Assembly (NCBI RefSeq): GCF_030811475.1
Contig: NZ_JAUSQV010000001.1
Coordinates: forward strand, 2,503,501 to 2,567,500
DNA: 64,000 nt
Source of the DNA: Nakamurella flavida
GTDB lineage: Bacteria; Actinomycetota; Actinomycetes; Mycobacteriales; Nakamurellaceae
Direction of reading: 5' to 3'
The stretch's first letter is position 1. Each line of letters starts with the position of its first letter. Made by a program: the position numbers and the translations under genes. The notes beneath the pieces were generated by a model. It was not told where the DNA came from. It made no database searches and was given only the letters and a program-made list of their open reading frames with translations. Shown here one piece after another: positions 54,315 to 62,007 of the stretch.

Positions 54315-54779
54315 ATGCAGGCCAACAAGGGCAGAGACACCCGACCCGAACTCGCAGTTCGACGGGCCGTTCACGCCCTGGGTCTTCGCTACCGGGTCTC
54401 CTTCCGACCCATCCCCACCTTCCGACGCACCGCAGATCTGGTCTTCACCCGAGCCAAGGTGGCCGTCTTCGTCGACGGGTGCTTCTGGCACGGTTGCCCC
54501 GAACACCACACCGTCTCCGCCACCCACGCCCGATTCTGGGCCGACAAGATCACCAGGAACCGCGAACGCGCTAGGGAGACCAACGCAATCCTTCAGGAGG
54601 CGGGTTGGATCGTCATGCGCTTCTGGGAGCACCAGGACCCGACCCTCGCCGCACGAGCCGTCGCCGTCCAAATGACATCGCTGCATCGCGACGCCACTGC
54701 GGCCGCGACGGAGTCTTACCGGTCCACGTCACCGCCTCACCGCCCACCTCGTCCCCCGGAGCGTGACCCTCATGGCTGA
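54315..54779 (+). CDS. vsr: Very short patch repair endonuclease (Vsr)
   Basis: A 154-aa Vsr-family nickase that starts repair of T:G mismatches arising from 5-methylcytosine deamination. Seen: GRDTRPELAVRRAVHALGLR, the catalytic Asp in TADLVF (Asp 41), VFVDGCFWHGCPEHH with the active-site/zinc His and Cys (54-65), and RFWEHQDP near 100. No cytosine methyltransferase is present in the window, though Vsr genes usually sit beside one. It is part of the accessory island. No convincing ribosome site precedes the ATG. Confidence 0.88.
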   Translation: MQANKGRDTRPELAVRRAVHALGLRYRVSFRPIPTFRRTADLVFTRAKVAVFVDGCFWHGCPEHHTVSATHARFWADKITRNRERARETNAILQEAGWIVMRFWEHQDPTLAARAVAVQMTSLHRDATAAATESYRSTSPPHRPPRPPERDPHG

Positions 54780-54927
54780 CATCGGCGAACCGCGGCGGCG
54801 GATCGAGGTCGTGCCCACCACCGCGCCGCTCCTTCCGGCCACCCCCGCCGAACCAACCCCCGCGCCTACCCACGCCCCTTCGCCAGCCGACCCGGCGCGG
54901 ACCGGGGCGGGCAAGCCGGGCCAGTGA
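54772..54927 (+). CDS. Small Pro-rich protein
   Basis: A 51-aa frame starting MADIGEPRRRIEVVP and continuing as a Pro/Ala/Thr-rich tail. GGAG lies 12 bp before the ATG and the gene overlaps the end of vsr by 8 bp. Small proteins beginning like this are frequent in actinobacterial integrative elements, but the role is unknown. Confidence 0.45.
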   Translation: MADIGEPRRRIEVVPTTAPLLPATPAEPTPAPTHAPSPADPARTGAGKPGQ

Positions 54928-55116
54928 CCGGTCAGGACCGAGCCGCGGTCGGCGCCGGCCCGGCAGATCGGGTGGCGGCAGGCCCGGTCGTCCAACGTGC
55001 TCAACCCCGGTGCCCGGTCGTGGACCGGGGTCTTGATCGCGCCGTGGGTGTGGCCCCTGGACACCCCGGTCGTGGCGGTTACCAGCGGGAACATACGAAG
55101 ACGGGCCGGGGCGTCG

Positions 55117-55639
55117 ATGACCCTGACCGGTGAAACAACCCCGCAGATCCAGCGGCCCGCGCTGGTAGCCGCGGTCGCGCTGACCGTGGGCTATCTCGCG
55201 GTGATGCTCGCGGTCGCGGTTCCGCTGGCGTTGGTCCTGGTGGGGCCGCTGTCGTCGGGCTGGGCGGCCGTCGTGGCGCTGGCCATCGTGTGCGGGCCGA
55301 TGCTGGCGGAGCTGGCGGTGCAGGTGCTGCGCCTGCTGTGCACTCCGCAGGTGCGCTCCCTTCCCGCCCACCGACGCGAGCTCGCCGCGGCGACCGGGGC
55401 GCCGGTGTTCGTGATGTCTTCCCTGGTGCGCTCCAACCGGGAAGGTGAGGGCAGCCAGCTGCTGCAGGTGCTGCATGAGGAGTGGCAGGCCACCGGGGCG
55501 GTGTTGCTGCTCACCCGGCCAAGGAGGCGGTGGCCGACTACTACGCCGCGCACGGCGCCGTCCCTGACGGTGTCGACCGGCAGGTGATGCGGTCGACTAC
55601 CGCGCCGCCGTCACGGTAGAGCTCCCGCCTTGTCCCTAG
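55117..55639 (+). pseudogene. Decayed GNAT-like acetyltransferase gene
   Basis: The first frame (ATG 55117) gives a hydrophobic N-terminus and then SLVRSNREGEGSQLLQVLHE and WQATGAVLLL. The reading then moves to a second frame at about 55512 (HPAKEAVADYYAAHGAVPDG, DRQVM) and to a third at about 55595 (DYRAAVTVELPP, stop 55637). Read together they match the C-terminal part of actinobacterial mobile-element proteins with a GNAT-like fold. Two frameshifts in 130 bp indicate a dead gene. The open frame continues upstream of 55117 but its start is unclear. Confidence 0.55.
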
Positions 55640-55772
55640 TCCCCTGAGCAGCCGGTGATCGCGGTCAAGAAGACTCGGTCACCGGACGGGTGGCGGCGTG
55701 CTAGAACGACCAACTTCGGCCTGGTCGCCAGCCACGACAGGGGCTCCTCCCCCAAGACAGCCACGACCGGTC

Positions 55773-55801
55773 GTGACCATCCGACTACCTTCCGGTACCC
55801 T
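55773..55801 (+). promoter_or_regulatory. Candidate promoter of the secreted-protein gene
   Basis: GTGACC (55773-55778), 17-bp spacer and TACCCT (55796-55801), 35 bp before the ATG at 55836. Weak match to consensus; position is suitable. Confidence 0.25.
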
Positions 55802-55835
55802 CACCCACTCTGGTCGGTTCGAGAAGGGGTTTGAC

Positions 55836-56417
55836 ATGCGGAAGCCTGTGGGATCAAGCATTCTGAAAGTGCTCGGAATAGCTGTGGCGAGCATGCTCAT
55901 CTCCGCCTCCCCTGCACTCGCAGCCGGGCCTGCGGCCTCGCCGAGCTCGCCGCAGCTCAGCTCCCCCACCAGTGACCCCGGCGCCGAACCTGCCGGCCCC
56001 CGAGGAACCGGCCCCTATGTACCCTTGACGAAAGCCAGGACCACCACCAGTAGTGCTGCTTCGACCCAAGCCGCCGGCAACTGCGGCGTTCGTACCGACA
56101 CTCCTCATGTGTCATACACGACGGCCAACCAGATTCACACCCGGGTGGAGTCCTTCTGCACAACCGGGATCGTTTCTCAGAACACAGTTAGTGCGACCAC
56201 CTACAGATCCCGGTGGTACGGCTGGGAAAATCGAGGATCTGCCAGCGCAGGGCCGCGAATGGCTCAGACGGTTCGGGTTACTGTAGCTATCGACTGCACC
56301 CGTGGCGAAAAGTACCGTTACCGGACAACGTCACGGGGCGTAGCGACGATCAACGGGACGACCTACACTGCCGCATCTTATGACGAGAACAATTCAGAGA
56401 TCACGTGCGGAGGCTGA
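55836..56417 (+). CDS. Secreted protein of unknown function
   Basis: A 193-aa protein with a Sec signal peptide (LKVLGIAVASMLISASPALA, cleavage after ALA), a Pro/Ser-rich linker, and a C-terminal domain of about 110 residues with four Cys and many Thr/Arg (RSRWYGWENRGS), likely disulfide-bonded. AGGGG lies 6 bp before the ATG. No family recognised. The next gene starts inside its last codons. Confidence 0.65.
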   Translation: MRKPVGSSILKVLGIAVASMLISASPALAAGPAASPSSPQLSSPTSDPGAEPAGPRGTGPYVPLTKARTTTSSAASTQAAGNCGVRTDTPHVSYTTANQIHTRVESFCTTGIVSQNTVSATTYRSRWYGWENRGSASAGPRMAQTVRVTVAIDCTRGEKYRYRTTSRGVATINGTTYTAASYDENNSEITCGG

Positions 56418-56977
56418 GGCTTTCGGTTCTGATCGTCCTCGTGACGTTTGCATCAGGGGGGTGCGCCCGGCCACAGCTCGACGCATCCCCGTCCGGAATG
56501 AACCCAATAGCCGAATTCGCACCTGGCGGACACCCTCCATTGGTCTCGTTCGCCGAAGGTGTGGATCAGTTCGAACCTCCGGTGGTGCTGTCCTGGGACG
56601 GGTCAGGAATACCACCCACGGAACCAGCTTCGCTGGACTGGGCACGAGCACCTCGAGTCAACTTGACCAACGGGAAAGTCCTTATGACCCTGAGTGAAGG
56701 GAACCCTCCTGAGCGCCTCGTGATGCAAACGTTCGCTACGATCGACCCGGACGGTATTCCCCAGGGCTCCTCCGTCGAAGTGCTCTGCGACTTCCGCGCG
56801 GACACAAAGTGTCCCCTGCAGTTTGACTACTCAAATAGTCATCTCAGCGCAGACTTAAGAGCCAGCACTGCCGATTTAAGGGGGTTTGCTACCGTTCAGC
56901 TGACATGGGTCTCAGCGGCTGACGAGGGAACCGCGAAAGACACCTGGGCGACATGGATTGGAATGATCGGTGAATAG
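56405..56977 (+). CDS. Lipoprotein of unknown function
   Basis: A 190-aa protein from a GTG start that overlaps the preceding gene by 13 bp. The lipoprotein signal is RLSVLIVLVTFASGGCARP, with lipidation Cys near residue 20. The mature part has two Cys close together (VLCDFRADTKCP), likely one disulfide. Lower GC and weaker codon bias than chromosomal genes. Probably coupled to the secreted protein before it. Confidence 0.6.
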   Translation: MRRLRLSVLIVLVTFASGGCARPQLDASPSGMNPIAEFAPGGHPPLVSFAEGVDQFEPPVVLSWDGSGIPPTEPASLDWARAPRVNLTNGKVLMTLSEGNPPERLVMQTFATIDPDGIPQGSSVEVLCDFRADTKCPLQFDYSNSHLSADLRASTADLRGFATVQLTWVSAADEGTAKDTWATWIGMIGE

Positions 56978-57317
56978 CCCAGCAGATAGCTACCTTTTTT
57001 CTCGCGCCGCTGAGATCGCCGGCCTGACAGAGACCCCTCAATCTAGATTGAGCACGGTCTCCGGCGAATCCGCAGCCGTGTGCATAGTCGGCTCCAGCGT
57101 TGTTGTGCTGAGTATTTTCGATAACTTGACGACTTCACCAGCGCTGTGCGGGAGTGCGACGACTGACCTTCCGGTGGACGGCGCTGACGGGCTGTTTACA
57201 ATGAGCGCCAAGTTCCGTAGGCATGGCCGTCACTGGGTGCGTCGTTGGATCTCGGCAACGGCGTCTGTAAAGACCAGTAGCGGCGTCACGGTGATCTCCT
57301 CGCTCGTCCTCCGGTAA
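56970..57317 (+). CDS. Doubtful small ORF
   Basis: A 115-aa frame from a GTG overlapping the lipoprotein stop (GTGAATAG). Composition is Ser/Thr/Val-rich with poor third-position bias and no recognisable domain. It is listed because it would complete a three-gene overlapping set, but it may be noncoding. Confidence 0.25.
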   Translation: MNSPADSYLFSRAAEIAGLTETPQSRLSTVSGESAAVCIVGSSVVVLSIFDNLTTSPALCGSATTDLPVDGADGLFTMSAKFRRHGRHWVRRWISATASVKTSSGVTVISSLVLR

Positions 57318-57415
57318 AAGGGTAGGCGGCCGCCACCTCATATAGACCGTCGGGGTGACCGCGAACCTCCTTGAACGCCTATCGGTGATCGGGGGGAGTT
57401 GATTCCTGGCCGGTG

Positions 57416-58639
57416 CTACCAGTCGGCGCCGGTGTCGCGGTCGGTCTCCGCGCCGCGCTCGGCGTCCCGGTCGTCATCGACCGCAGGGCCGCGGCGGGTC
57501 TGGGTGGCGGTGTGGGAGCCCATCGCGTTGATCCGTGCTGCGTTCGCGGCCAGCATCTGCGCCTGCCGGGTCCGCAGCGCCGGCGGCTTCGGCAACCCCA
57601 GCGGTCCTTGCGGGGTGGGGTCGTACGGGACGTGGACGGCGATCTTGTCCAGGACGCGGAAGGCATCCAGGTCCAGCGTCGACGCAGCGCGGGCGGCGTG
57701 GCGGGCCCGCAGCGGCGCGGGCATCCGGGCGATGATCGGCGCGACGTAGCGCAGGGAGTGGATGCGCGCCTCGATGCTCTGCTCGCCGTTCAGCGACGCG
57801 GTCAGGGCCTGGTCGACGACCAGGTCGGCCAGCGGCCGGCGCTGCCCGATCGCGATGGCCAACGCCTGGACACCGGCGGTGGCCAAGAGGTCGGCGGGGT
57901 CGGTCCCGGCGGGCAGGTTCGATACCCGGGCATCGTGCACGCCGGCCGCGGCCAGCAGGTCGTGAGCGGCGGCGGCGGCCCGCTGACCGGCGGGGTCGTT
58001 GTCCAGGGCGACGATGATCTTGCGGTCGGTCAGCGGGGCGATGCGGTCCAGGGTGGCCAGCTGCTGCCCGGTGAGCGCGGTACCCAACGGCGCGACGGCG
58101 ACCAGGCGCCGCCCGGCGTGGGCGGCGGCGGCGGTGATCGCAAGGGCATCCATCGGGCCTTCGACGATGGCCAGGCTGGCCCCAGCCCGCAGCTGGTCGA
58201 TCGTGTCGGGGGTGAGTCCGTAGGGCAGGACGGTCTTGCTGAACAGGTCGGTGGTGGCGCTGCCCAGGTACTTGGGGGTGCGGTCGTCGATCTCGCTGGG
58301 GTGGGCGCGGCCGGTGAAGGCCACGACCTGCCCGGTGGCGTCGTGGATGGGCAGCATCGCCCGGTTGCGGAACGGGTCGATCAAGGCGCCGCGGCTGGTG
58401 ATCCGGGCCAGGCCCGCGGCCAGCAGCTCGGTGTCGGTGAACCCGGCTGCCAGCAGGTGATCCAGGGTGCGCGTCCACCCGCCCGGGGCGTAGCCGATAC
58501 CGGAGGGGTCCAACCCGCGGCCGGCGACGTAGGCCGGGACCCAGGACCGCGGCGCGAGCTGGCGGTAGTAGTCCCACGCGGCGATGACCGCGGCGCGAGC
58601 CCGGGTCTGCGCCGCGTTGTTCTCCCCGGCGGGCAGCAC
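57416..58639 (-). CDS. Toprim (DnaG-like) primase domain protein, 5'-truncated
   Basis: A 407-aa frame starting from GTG 58639. Residues 20-120 resemble the DnaG-type catalytic N-region (YAPGGWTRTLDHLLAAGFTD, MLPIHDATGQVVAFTGRA, TPKYLGS); the Toprim core has AIVEGPMDALAI near 160 and VALDNDPAGQRAAAA near 213 with the acidic metal residues. Such domains are parts of large replication or mobilisation proteins of actinobacterial plasmids and integrative elements. The homologous upstream part is broken (see the adjacent remnant), so this is probably a fragment even though its frame is clean. Confidence 0.7.
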   Translation of the reverse strand: MLPAGENNAAQTRARAAVIAAWDYYRQLAPRSWVPAYVAGRGLDPSGIGYAPGGWTRTLDHLLAAGFTDTELLAAGLARITSRGALIDPFRNRAMLPIHDATGQVVAFTGRAHPSEIDDRTPKYLGSATTDLFSKTVLPYGLTPDTIDQLRAGASLAIVEGPMDALAITAAAAHAGRRLVAVAPLGTALTGQQLATLDRIAPLTDRKIIVALDNDPAGQRAAAAAHDLLAAAGVHDARVSNLPAGTDPADLLATAGVQALAIAIGQRRPLADLVVDQALTASLNGEQSIEARIHSLRYVAPIIARMPAPLRARHAARAASTLDLDAFRVLDKIAVHVPYDPTPQGPLGLPKPPALRTRQAQMLAANAARINAMGSHTATQTRRGPAVDDDRDAERGAETDRDTGADW

Positions 58640-58930
58640 GATGACAGGGGCGAGGGCCTACGGATCCGCGGGCCCGGTCTCAGAATTAACCCGCGGTTCA
58701 GGCAGCTGCGCCTGAGCGCTGTCGGTATCGAGGCCGGCGGGGTGGGTGGTGGCGGTCCGCGGATCAGGCTCGGGGGCATCGGTCTACAGGTCGGCCGGGG
58801 GGATGCGGTCGTCTTCCGCGGGTCGACCGGGGCCGGGTCGGCGCCGGGCTGCGGTTTGGGGACGGCCAGGGTGCCGACGGGTCAATGCAGCAGGATCCCC
58901 CGCGCGTGTGCGGCGGCGCCAGCAAGGACT
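58640..58930 (-). pseudogene. Degraded upstream part of the primase gene
   Basis: Codons in frame with the primase read PEPDPRTATTHPAGLDTDSA between two TAG codons (58784-58786 and 58658-58660). Farther upstream another frame reads AAAHARGILLH, then TGA (58882-58884), then PVGTLAVPKPQPGADPAP. Coding character with three stop codons and at least one frameshift shows a dead N-terminal region. Confidence 0.5.
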
Positions 58931-59010
58931 TGCCTACGAGCCGGACGCCGTCCTTCCGCCTCGGTCCCGGTCTCGCTCCCAGGCTCGCCGCCGTACAGCG
59001 TCGGGCTGCT

Positions 59011-59367
59011 CTACTGCCGCTCCGGGGCTTGGCCTCGGAACTTCGAAGCGGGATACCGCTGAGCGGTAGCAGCAAGCTTGACCGCCGCCGCCGGACCCAG
59101 ATCGACGCCCGTCTCATCGGCCAACATGACCAGGTAGAGAAGGACATCAGCCAGCTCTTCGGCCAACCGCGTATGCAGCCGCCCCGCTTTCACGTCCTCC
59201 CGGACGGTCGCTGCAGGCTGCCATTGAAGGAGCTCTGCTACCTCCCCGACCTCTCCAACGAGTGCTAGTAGCAGCGACTTTGCGTCGTGGAACTGCTCCC
59301 AGTCGCGGTCGCGGTTGAACGTCCGGACTGCCTCGGTCAGCTCGCGCAGGTCATACACGGGGGTCAC
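59011..59367 (-). CDS. MazG-like nucleotide pyrophosphohydrolase
   Basis: A 118-aa single-domain MazG/dCTPase-type enzyme hydrolysing NTPs or dNTPs to the monophosphate and PPi. The metal-binding helices are visible: LVGEVGEVAELLQW (E-x2-E type) near residue 37 and EELADVLLYLVMLAD (E-x2-D) near 70. It starts with GTG and is divergent from the nuclease-helicase gene with 134 bp between starts, implying a shared control region. It may remove modified or phage nucleotides. Confidence 0.88.
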   Translation of the reverse strand: MTPVYDLRELTEAVRTFNRDRDWEQFHDAKSLLLALVGEVGEVAELLQWQPAATVREDVKAGRLHTRLAEELADVLLYLVMLADETGVDLGPAAAVKLAATAQRYPASKFRGQAPERQ

Positions 59368-59501
59368 TGTGCCATCCCGCCCGTCCTTCCTCCTATGCTC
59401 GTCACTGCGGCCCGACGGGCACCCGTTCTACGGACAGTCCCCCACCCGCACGAATCTTTTCGTGCTGCCCGGGGGGTCCTGTCATTCTGCTTCGACAGAG
59501 T

Positions 59502-61370
59502 GTGCGCGCGTTCCACGAGCTCACCCAGAACCCCCAGGCCATCGAGGTTCAGCTGTTCGACCTGCTGAAGCACCACACAGGTGCTCGACCATCACCGGGG
59601 GAAGTTCGGTCGTGGTCCAAGAGCCTGCCCGTGCTCGCGAACGACCTGATCGACGCTGGACTCCAAGATGTTGAAATCCTCTTGGAGTTCCAGCTCCCGC
59701 TGACCAGCAAGCGTGCGGATGCCGTGCTGGCTGGGCGCCACCCGAAGACCGGTCGGCCGTCTTACGTCGTCGTTGAGCTCAAGCAGTGGACGGCGGCCAC
59801 ACCCTGGCCGGACGCGCCAAGTCTGGTAACCGTGCCCGGGATGCCGGGAGGCCCTCGTCAGCACCCCATCGCCCAGGTCCGTCACTACTGCGAATACCTT
59901 GCCGACTTCCTCGCGGTCGTGCACGACCAGCCTGACACGATGGCTGGATTCGCTTACCTCCACAACGCATCGCTGGATGTAGCTCAAACACTGTCCACAT
60001 ACCCGCAGGACCAGCGTGGACGACTGTTCTCCGGCGCGCAGCGCGGGGAGCTGATCGACTTTCTTCGGTCGCGTCTTGAGCCGGGAGTACCCGGTGCGCC
60101 ATACGCCGACATGCTGGCCAAGTCCAAAGTTGGTCCTTCACGCCAGCTTCTCAACGTGGTGGCCGACGAGCTGGCCCACCGCGAACAATTTGTTCTTCTC
60201 GATGAGCAACGGGTGGCTGTGGACCTCGTCCTGGCCGAGGTGGAGCGGTCGAGGTCTGGAGACCACAAGACCGTCGTGGTGGTCAGCGGAGGCCCGGGAA
60301 GCGGGAAGAGTGTCATCGCTCTCTCGTTGATGGGCGAACTGGCTTCCCGTGGGCGGACCGTGGTGCATGCAACGGGCTCCCGGTCTTTCACCCAAACCCT
60401 GAGGACGGTCAGTGGTCAGGGGCGGCAGCGCTCCGGCAGTCTGTTCAAGTACTTCAACTCCTTCATGGAAGCTGAGCGCAACGGGCTCGACGTGCTCATT
60501 CTCGACGAAGCCCACCGAATGAGGGCCACCTCGGCCAATCGCTATACCAGAGCCGCACTCCGCACCGGGCGCCCCCAGCTCGACGAGCTCATCCAGGCTG
60601 CCCGCGTTCCGGTCTTCCTCCTCGACGAACATCAGGTGGTTCGACCTGGAGAGATGGGGACGGTGGAAGAGATCAAGGCCCACGCCTCGGCTCTCGGTCT
60701 CGAGGTTCGTGAGGTCCCGCTAGGTGCCCAATTCAGGAGCGGCGGCAGCGAGCTCTACATCCGCTGGATCGAAGACCTCCTGGGTCTGACGGATCGCGGG
60801 CCTTGGAAGTGGGAGGGAGACGACCGCTTCTCGGTCGACACCGTCACTGGCCCTGCCGAGTTGGAAGGCCGCCTGGCCGTCTACCGCGATAACGGCTTCG
60901 GTGCCCGGATGACCGCCGGATACTGCTGGTCCTGGAGTGACCCCCGGCCAGACGGCAGTCTTGTTGCCGACGTGATCATCGATGACTGGCGACACCCATG
61001 GAACTCACGCAGCGAGCGGCCACTCCCAGGCGCACCACCGTCTGCCCTTTGGGCATCACAACCCGATGGATTCCACCAGGTCGGATGCGTCTACACGGCG
61101 CAGGGATTTGAATACGACTGGAACGGTGTGATCTTGGGTCCTGACCTAGTGTGGCGCACCGACAAGTGGGTCAGCCGTCGAGAATACAACAAGGACCCAG
61201 ACTTCCGGTCCAAGGCGACCGTCACCGATGCCCAATTCGACGGGCTGGTACGAAACGTGTATAAGGTCCTCATGACTCGGGGAATGGTCGGCACCCTGAT
61301 CTGCAGTGTGGATCCAGAGACCAACGCATTCCTGAAATCGATGATTGGCCCGTCAACACTGCCCGGATGA
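59502..61370 (+). CDS. PD-(D/E)XK nuclease-DUF2075 helicase (Schlafen-type helicase) protein
   Basis: A 622-aa protein. The N-terminal nuclease fold has Asp 73 in ADAVL, E92-L-K94 in VVVELKQW, and a Q-x3-Y helix (QVRHY, 125-129). The DUF2075 ATPase has Walker A GGPGSGKS (263-270), Walker B LILDEAHR (332-339), LLDEHQ (373-378), an AQGFEYDW strand and a late LMTRGM arginine motif. Proteins of this make-up are superfamily 1 helicases often linked to phage defence. GTG at 59502 is the only plausible start. Its stop is 22 bp from the tRNA-Ala 3' end. Confidence 0.85.
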   Translation: MRAFHELTQNPQAIEVQLFDLLKHHTGARPSPGEVRSWSKSLPVLANDLIDAGLQDVEILLEFQLPLTSKRADAVLAGRHPKTGRPSYVVVELKQWTAATPWPDAPSLVTVPGMPGGPRQHPIAQVRHYCEYLADFLAVVHDQPDTMAGFAYLHNASLDVAQTLSTYPQDQRGRLFSGAQRGELIDFLRSRLEPGVPGAPYADMLAKSKVGPSRQLLNVVADELAHREQFVLLDEQRVAVDLVLAEVERSRSGDHKTVVVVSGGPGSGKSVIALSLMGELASRGRTVVHATGSRSFTQTLRTVSGQGRQRSGSLFKYFNSFMEAERNGLDVLILDEAHRMRATSANRYTRAALRTGRPQLDELIQAARVPVFLLDEHQVVRPGEMGTVEEIKAHASALGLEVREVPLGAQFRSGGSELYIRWIEDLLGLTDRGPWKWEGDDRFSVDTVTGPAELEGRLAVYRDNGFGARMTAGYCWSWSDPRPDGSLVADVIIDDWRHPWNSRSERPLPGAPPSALWASQPDGFHQVGCVYTAQGFEYDWNGVILGPDLVWRTDKWVSRREYNKDPDFRSKATVTDAQFDGLVRNVYKVLMTRGMVGTLICSVDPETNAFLKSMIGPSTLPG

Positions 61371-61391
61371 TGAGCGGCAACCAACGATGGA

Positions 61392-61467
61392 TGGTGGAGA
61401 CGAAGAGAATCGAACTCTCAACCCCCGCCTTGCAAAGGCGGTGCTCTGCCAATTGAGCTACGTCCCC
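61392..61467 (-). tRNA. tRNA-Ala (anticodon TGC)
   Basis: Cloverleaf on the minus strand: acceptor stem GGGGACG/CGTCTCC, D arm AGCTCAATTGGCAGAGC, anticodon stem-loop CGCCTTTGCAAGGCG with TGC, and T arm GAGAGTTCGATTCTC. ACCA follows the acceptor stem, so CCA is encoded. tRNA-Ala and tRNA-Ile lie on the same strand with a small gene between, the usual actinobacterial order. Confidence 0.95.
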
Positions 61468-61492
61468 TGGTGACCACGTCGGGCCACAGGAT

Positions 61493-61513
61493 CCCCGGCA
61501 CATGGAGCCGGGG
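61493..61513 (-). terminator. Hairpin after the DLW-39 gene
   Basis: CCCCGGC (61493-61499) and GCCGGGG (61507-61513) form a perfect 7-bp stem with a 7-nt loop, placed between the DLW-39 stop and the tRNA-Ala gene. Confidence 0.45.
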
Positions 61514-61520
61514 TGGAGGG

Positions 61521-61691
61521 TCAGACGGCGGGGCCTGCGGTGGTGGTGGGCAGGTCGTCCGGCTTGACGGTGGGGACGGCCTTGGTGGCCTCTTCCCAGA
61601 GGGCGGCCTCGGCGGCGGCTTCGCGCTTGCGCTTCTGCATGAGCAGAACGCCGCCGGCGCCGATCGCGATGAGCAGCAAAGCCTTCTTCAT
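61521..61691 (-). CDS. DLW-39 family small membrane protein
   Basis: A 56-aa protein starting MKKALLLIAIGAGGVLLMQK: one N-terminal membrane helix, a basic stretch, then an acidic helix with ALWEEATKAVPTV. The E-A-T-K-x-V-P pattern and the position between tRNA-Ile and tRNA-Ala are those of the DLW-39 proteins near gyrA in actinobacteria. Function unknown. Confidence 0.8.
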   Translation of the reverse strand: MKKALLLIAIGAGGVLLMQKRKREAAAEAALWEEATKAVPTVKPDDLPTTTAGPAV

Positions 61692-61768
61692 GAGCACGTC
61701 CTCACGGCCGATCGGACTTCCCCTGACCCCGCAGCGCTGCGAACACCGCACTGCGAGGGGTACCACCG

Positions 61769-61842
61769 TGGGCCTGGGAGGACTTGAACCTCCGACCTCT
61801 TCCTTATCAGGGAAGCGCTCTAACCGCCTGAGCTACAGGCCC
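61769..61842 (-). tRNA. tRNA-Ile (anticodon GAT)
   Basis: Minus strand cloverleaf: acceptor GGGCCTG/CAGGCCC, D arm AGCTCAGGCGGTTAGAGCGC, anticodon loop CTGATAA with GAT, T arm GGAGGTTCAAGTCCTCC, discriminator A. CCA is not encoded. 74 nt. Confidence 0.95.
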
Positions 61843-62007
61843 TCGAACAGCACTCACGACGCCCCGGGTCCCGGACTGCAGATCCCACGGCGCCGCGAGG
61901 TCTGAGATTACCGCACGCGCCGGACCCACCCAAATCGGTTCCCACAGCCCCGACGTATCAGGCCGCCGCCGCGCCCCTCCGCTCCGGTACCAAGGCTAGG
62001 AGGTCCC

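Noticed and set aside
54924-55133. GTG-started ORF overlapping the small Pro-rich protein
   Set aside because: GTGA overlap is attractive, but codon bias fades in the second half and the product is Arg/Gly-rich without features; probably part of decayed sequence before the GNAT-like gene.
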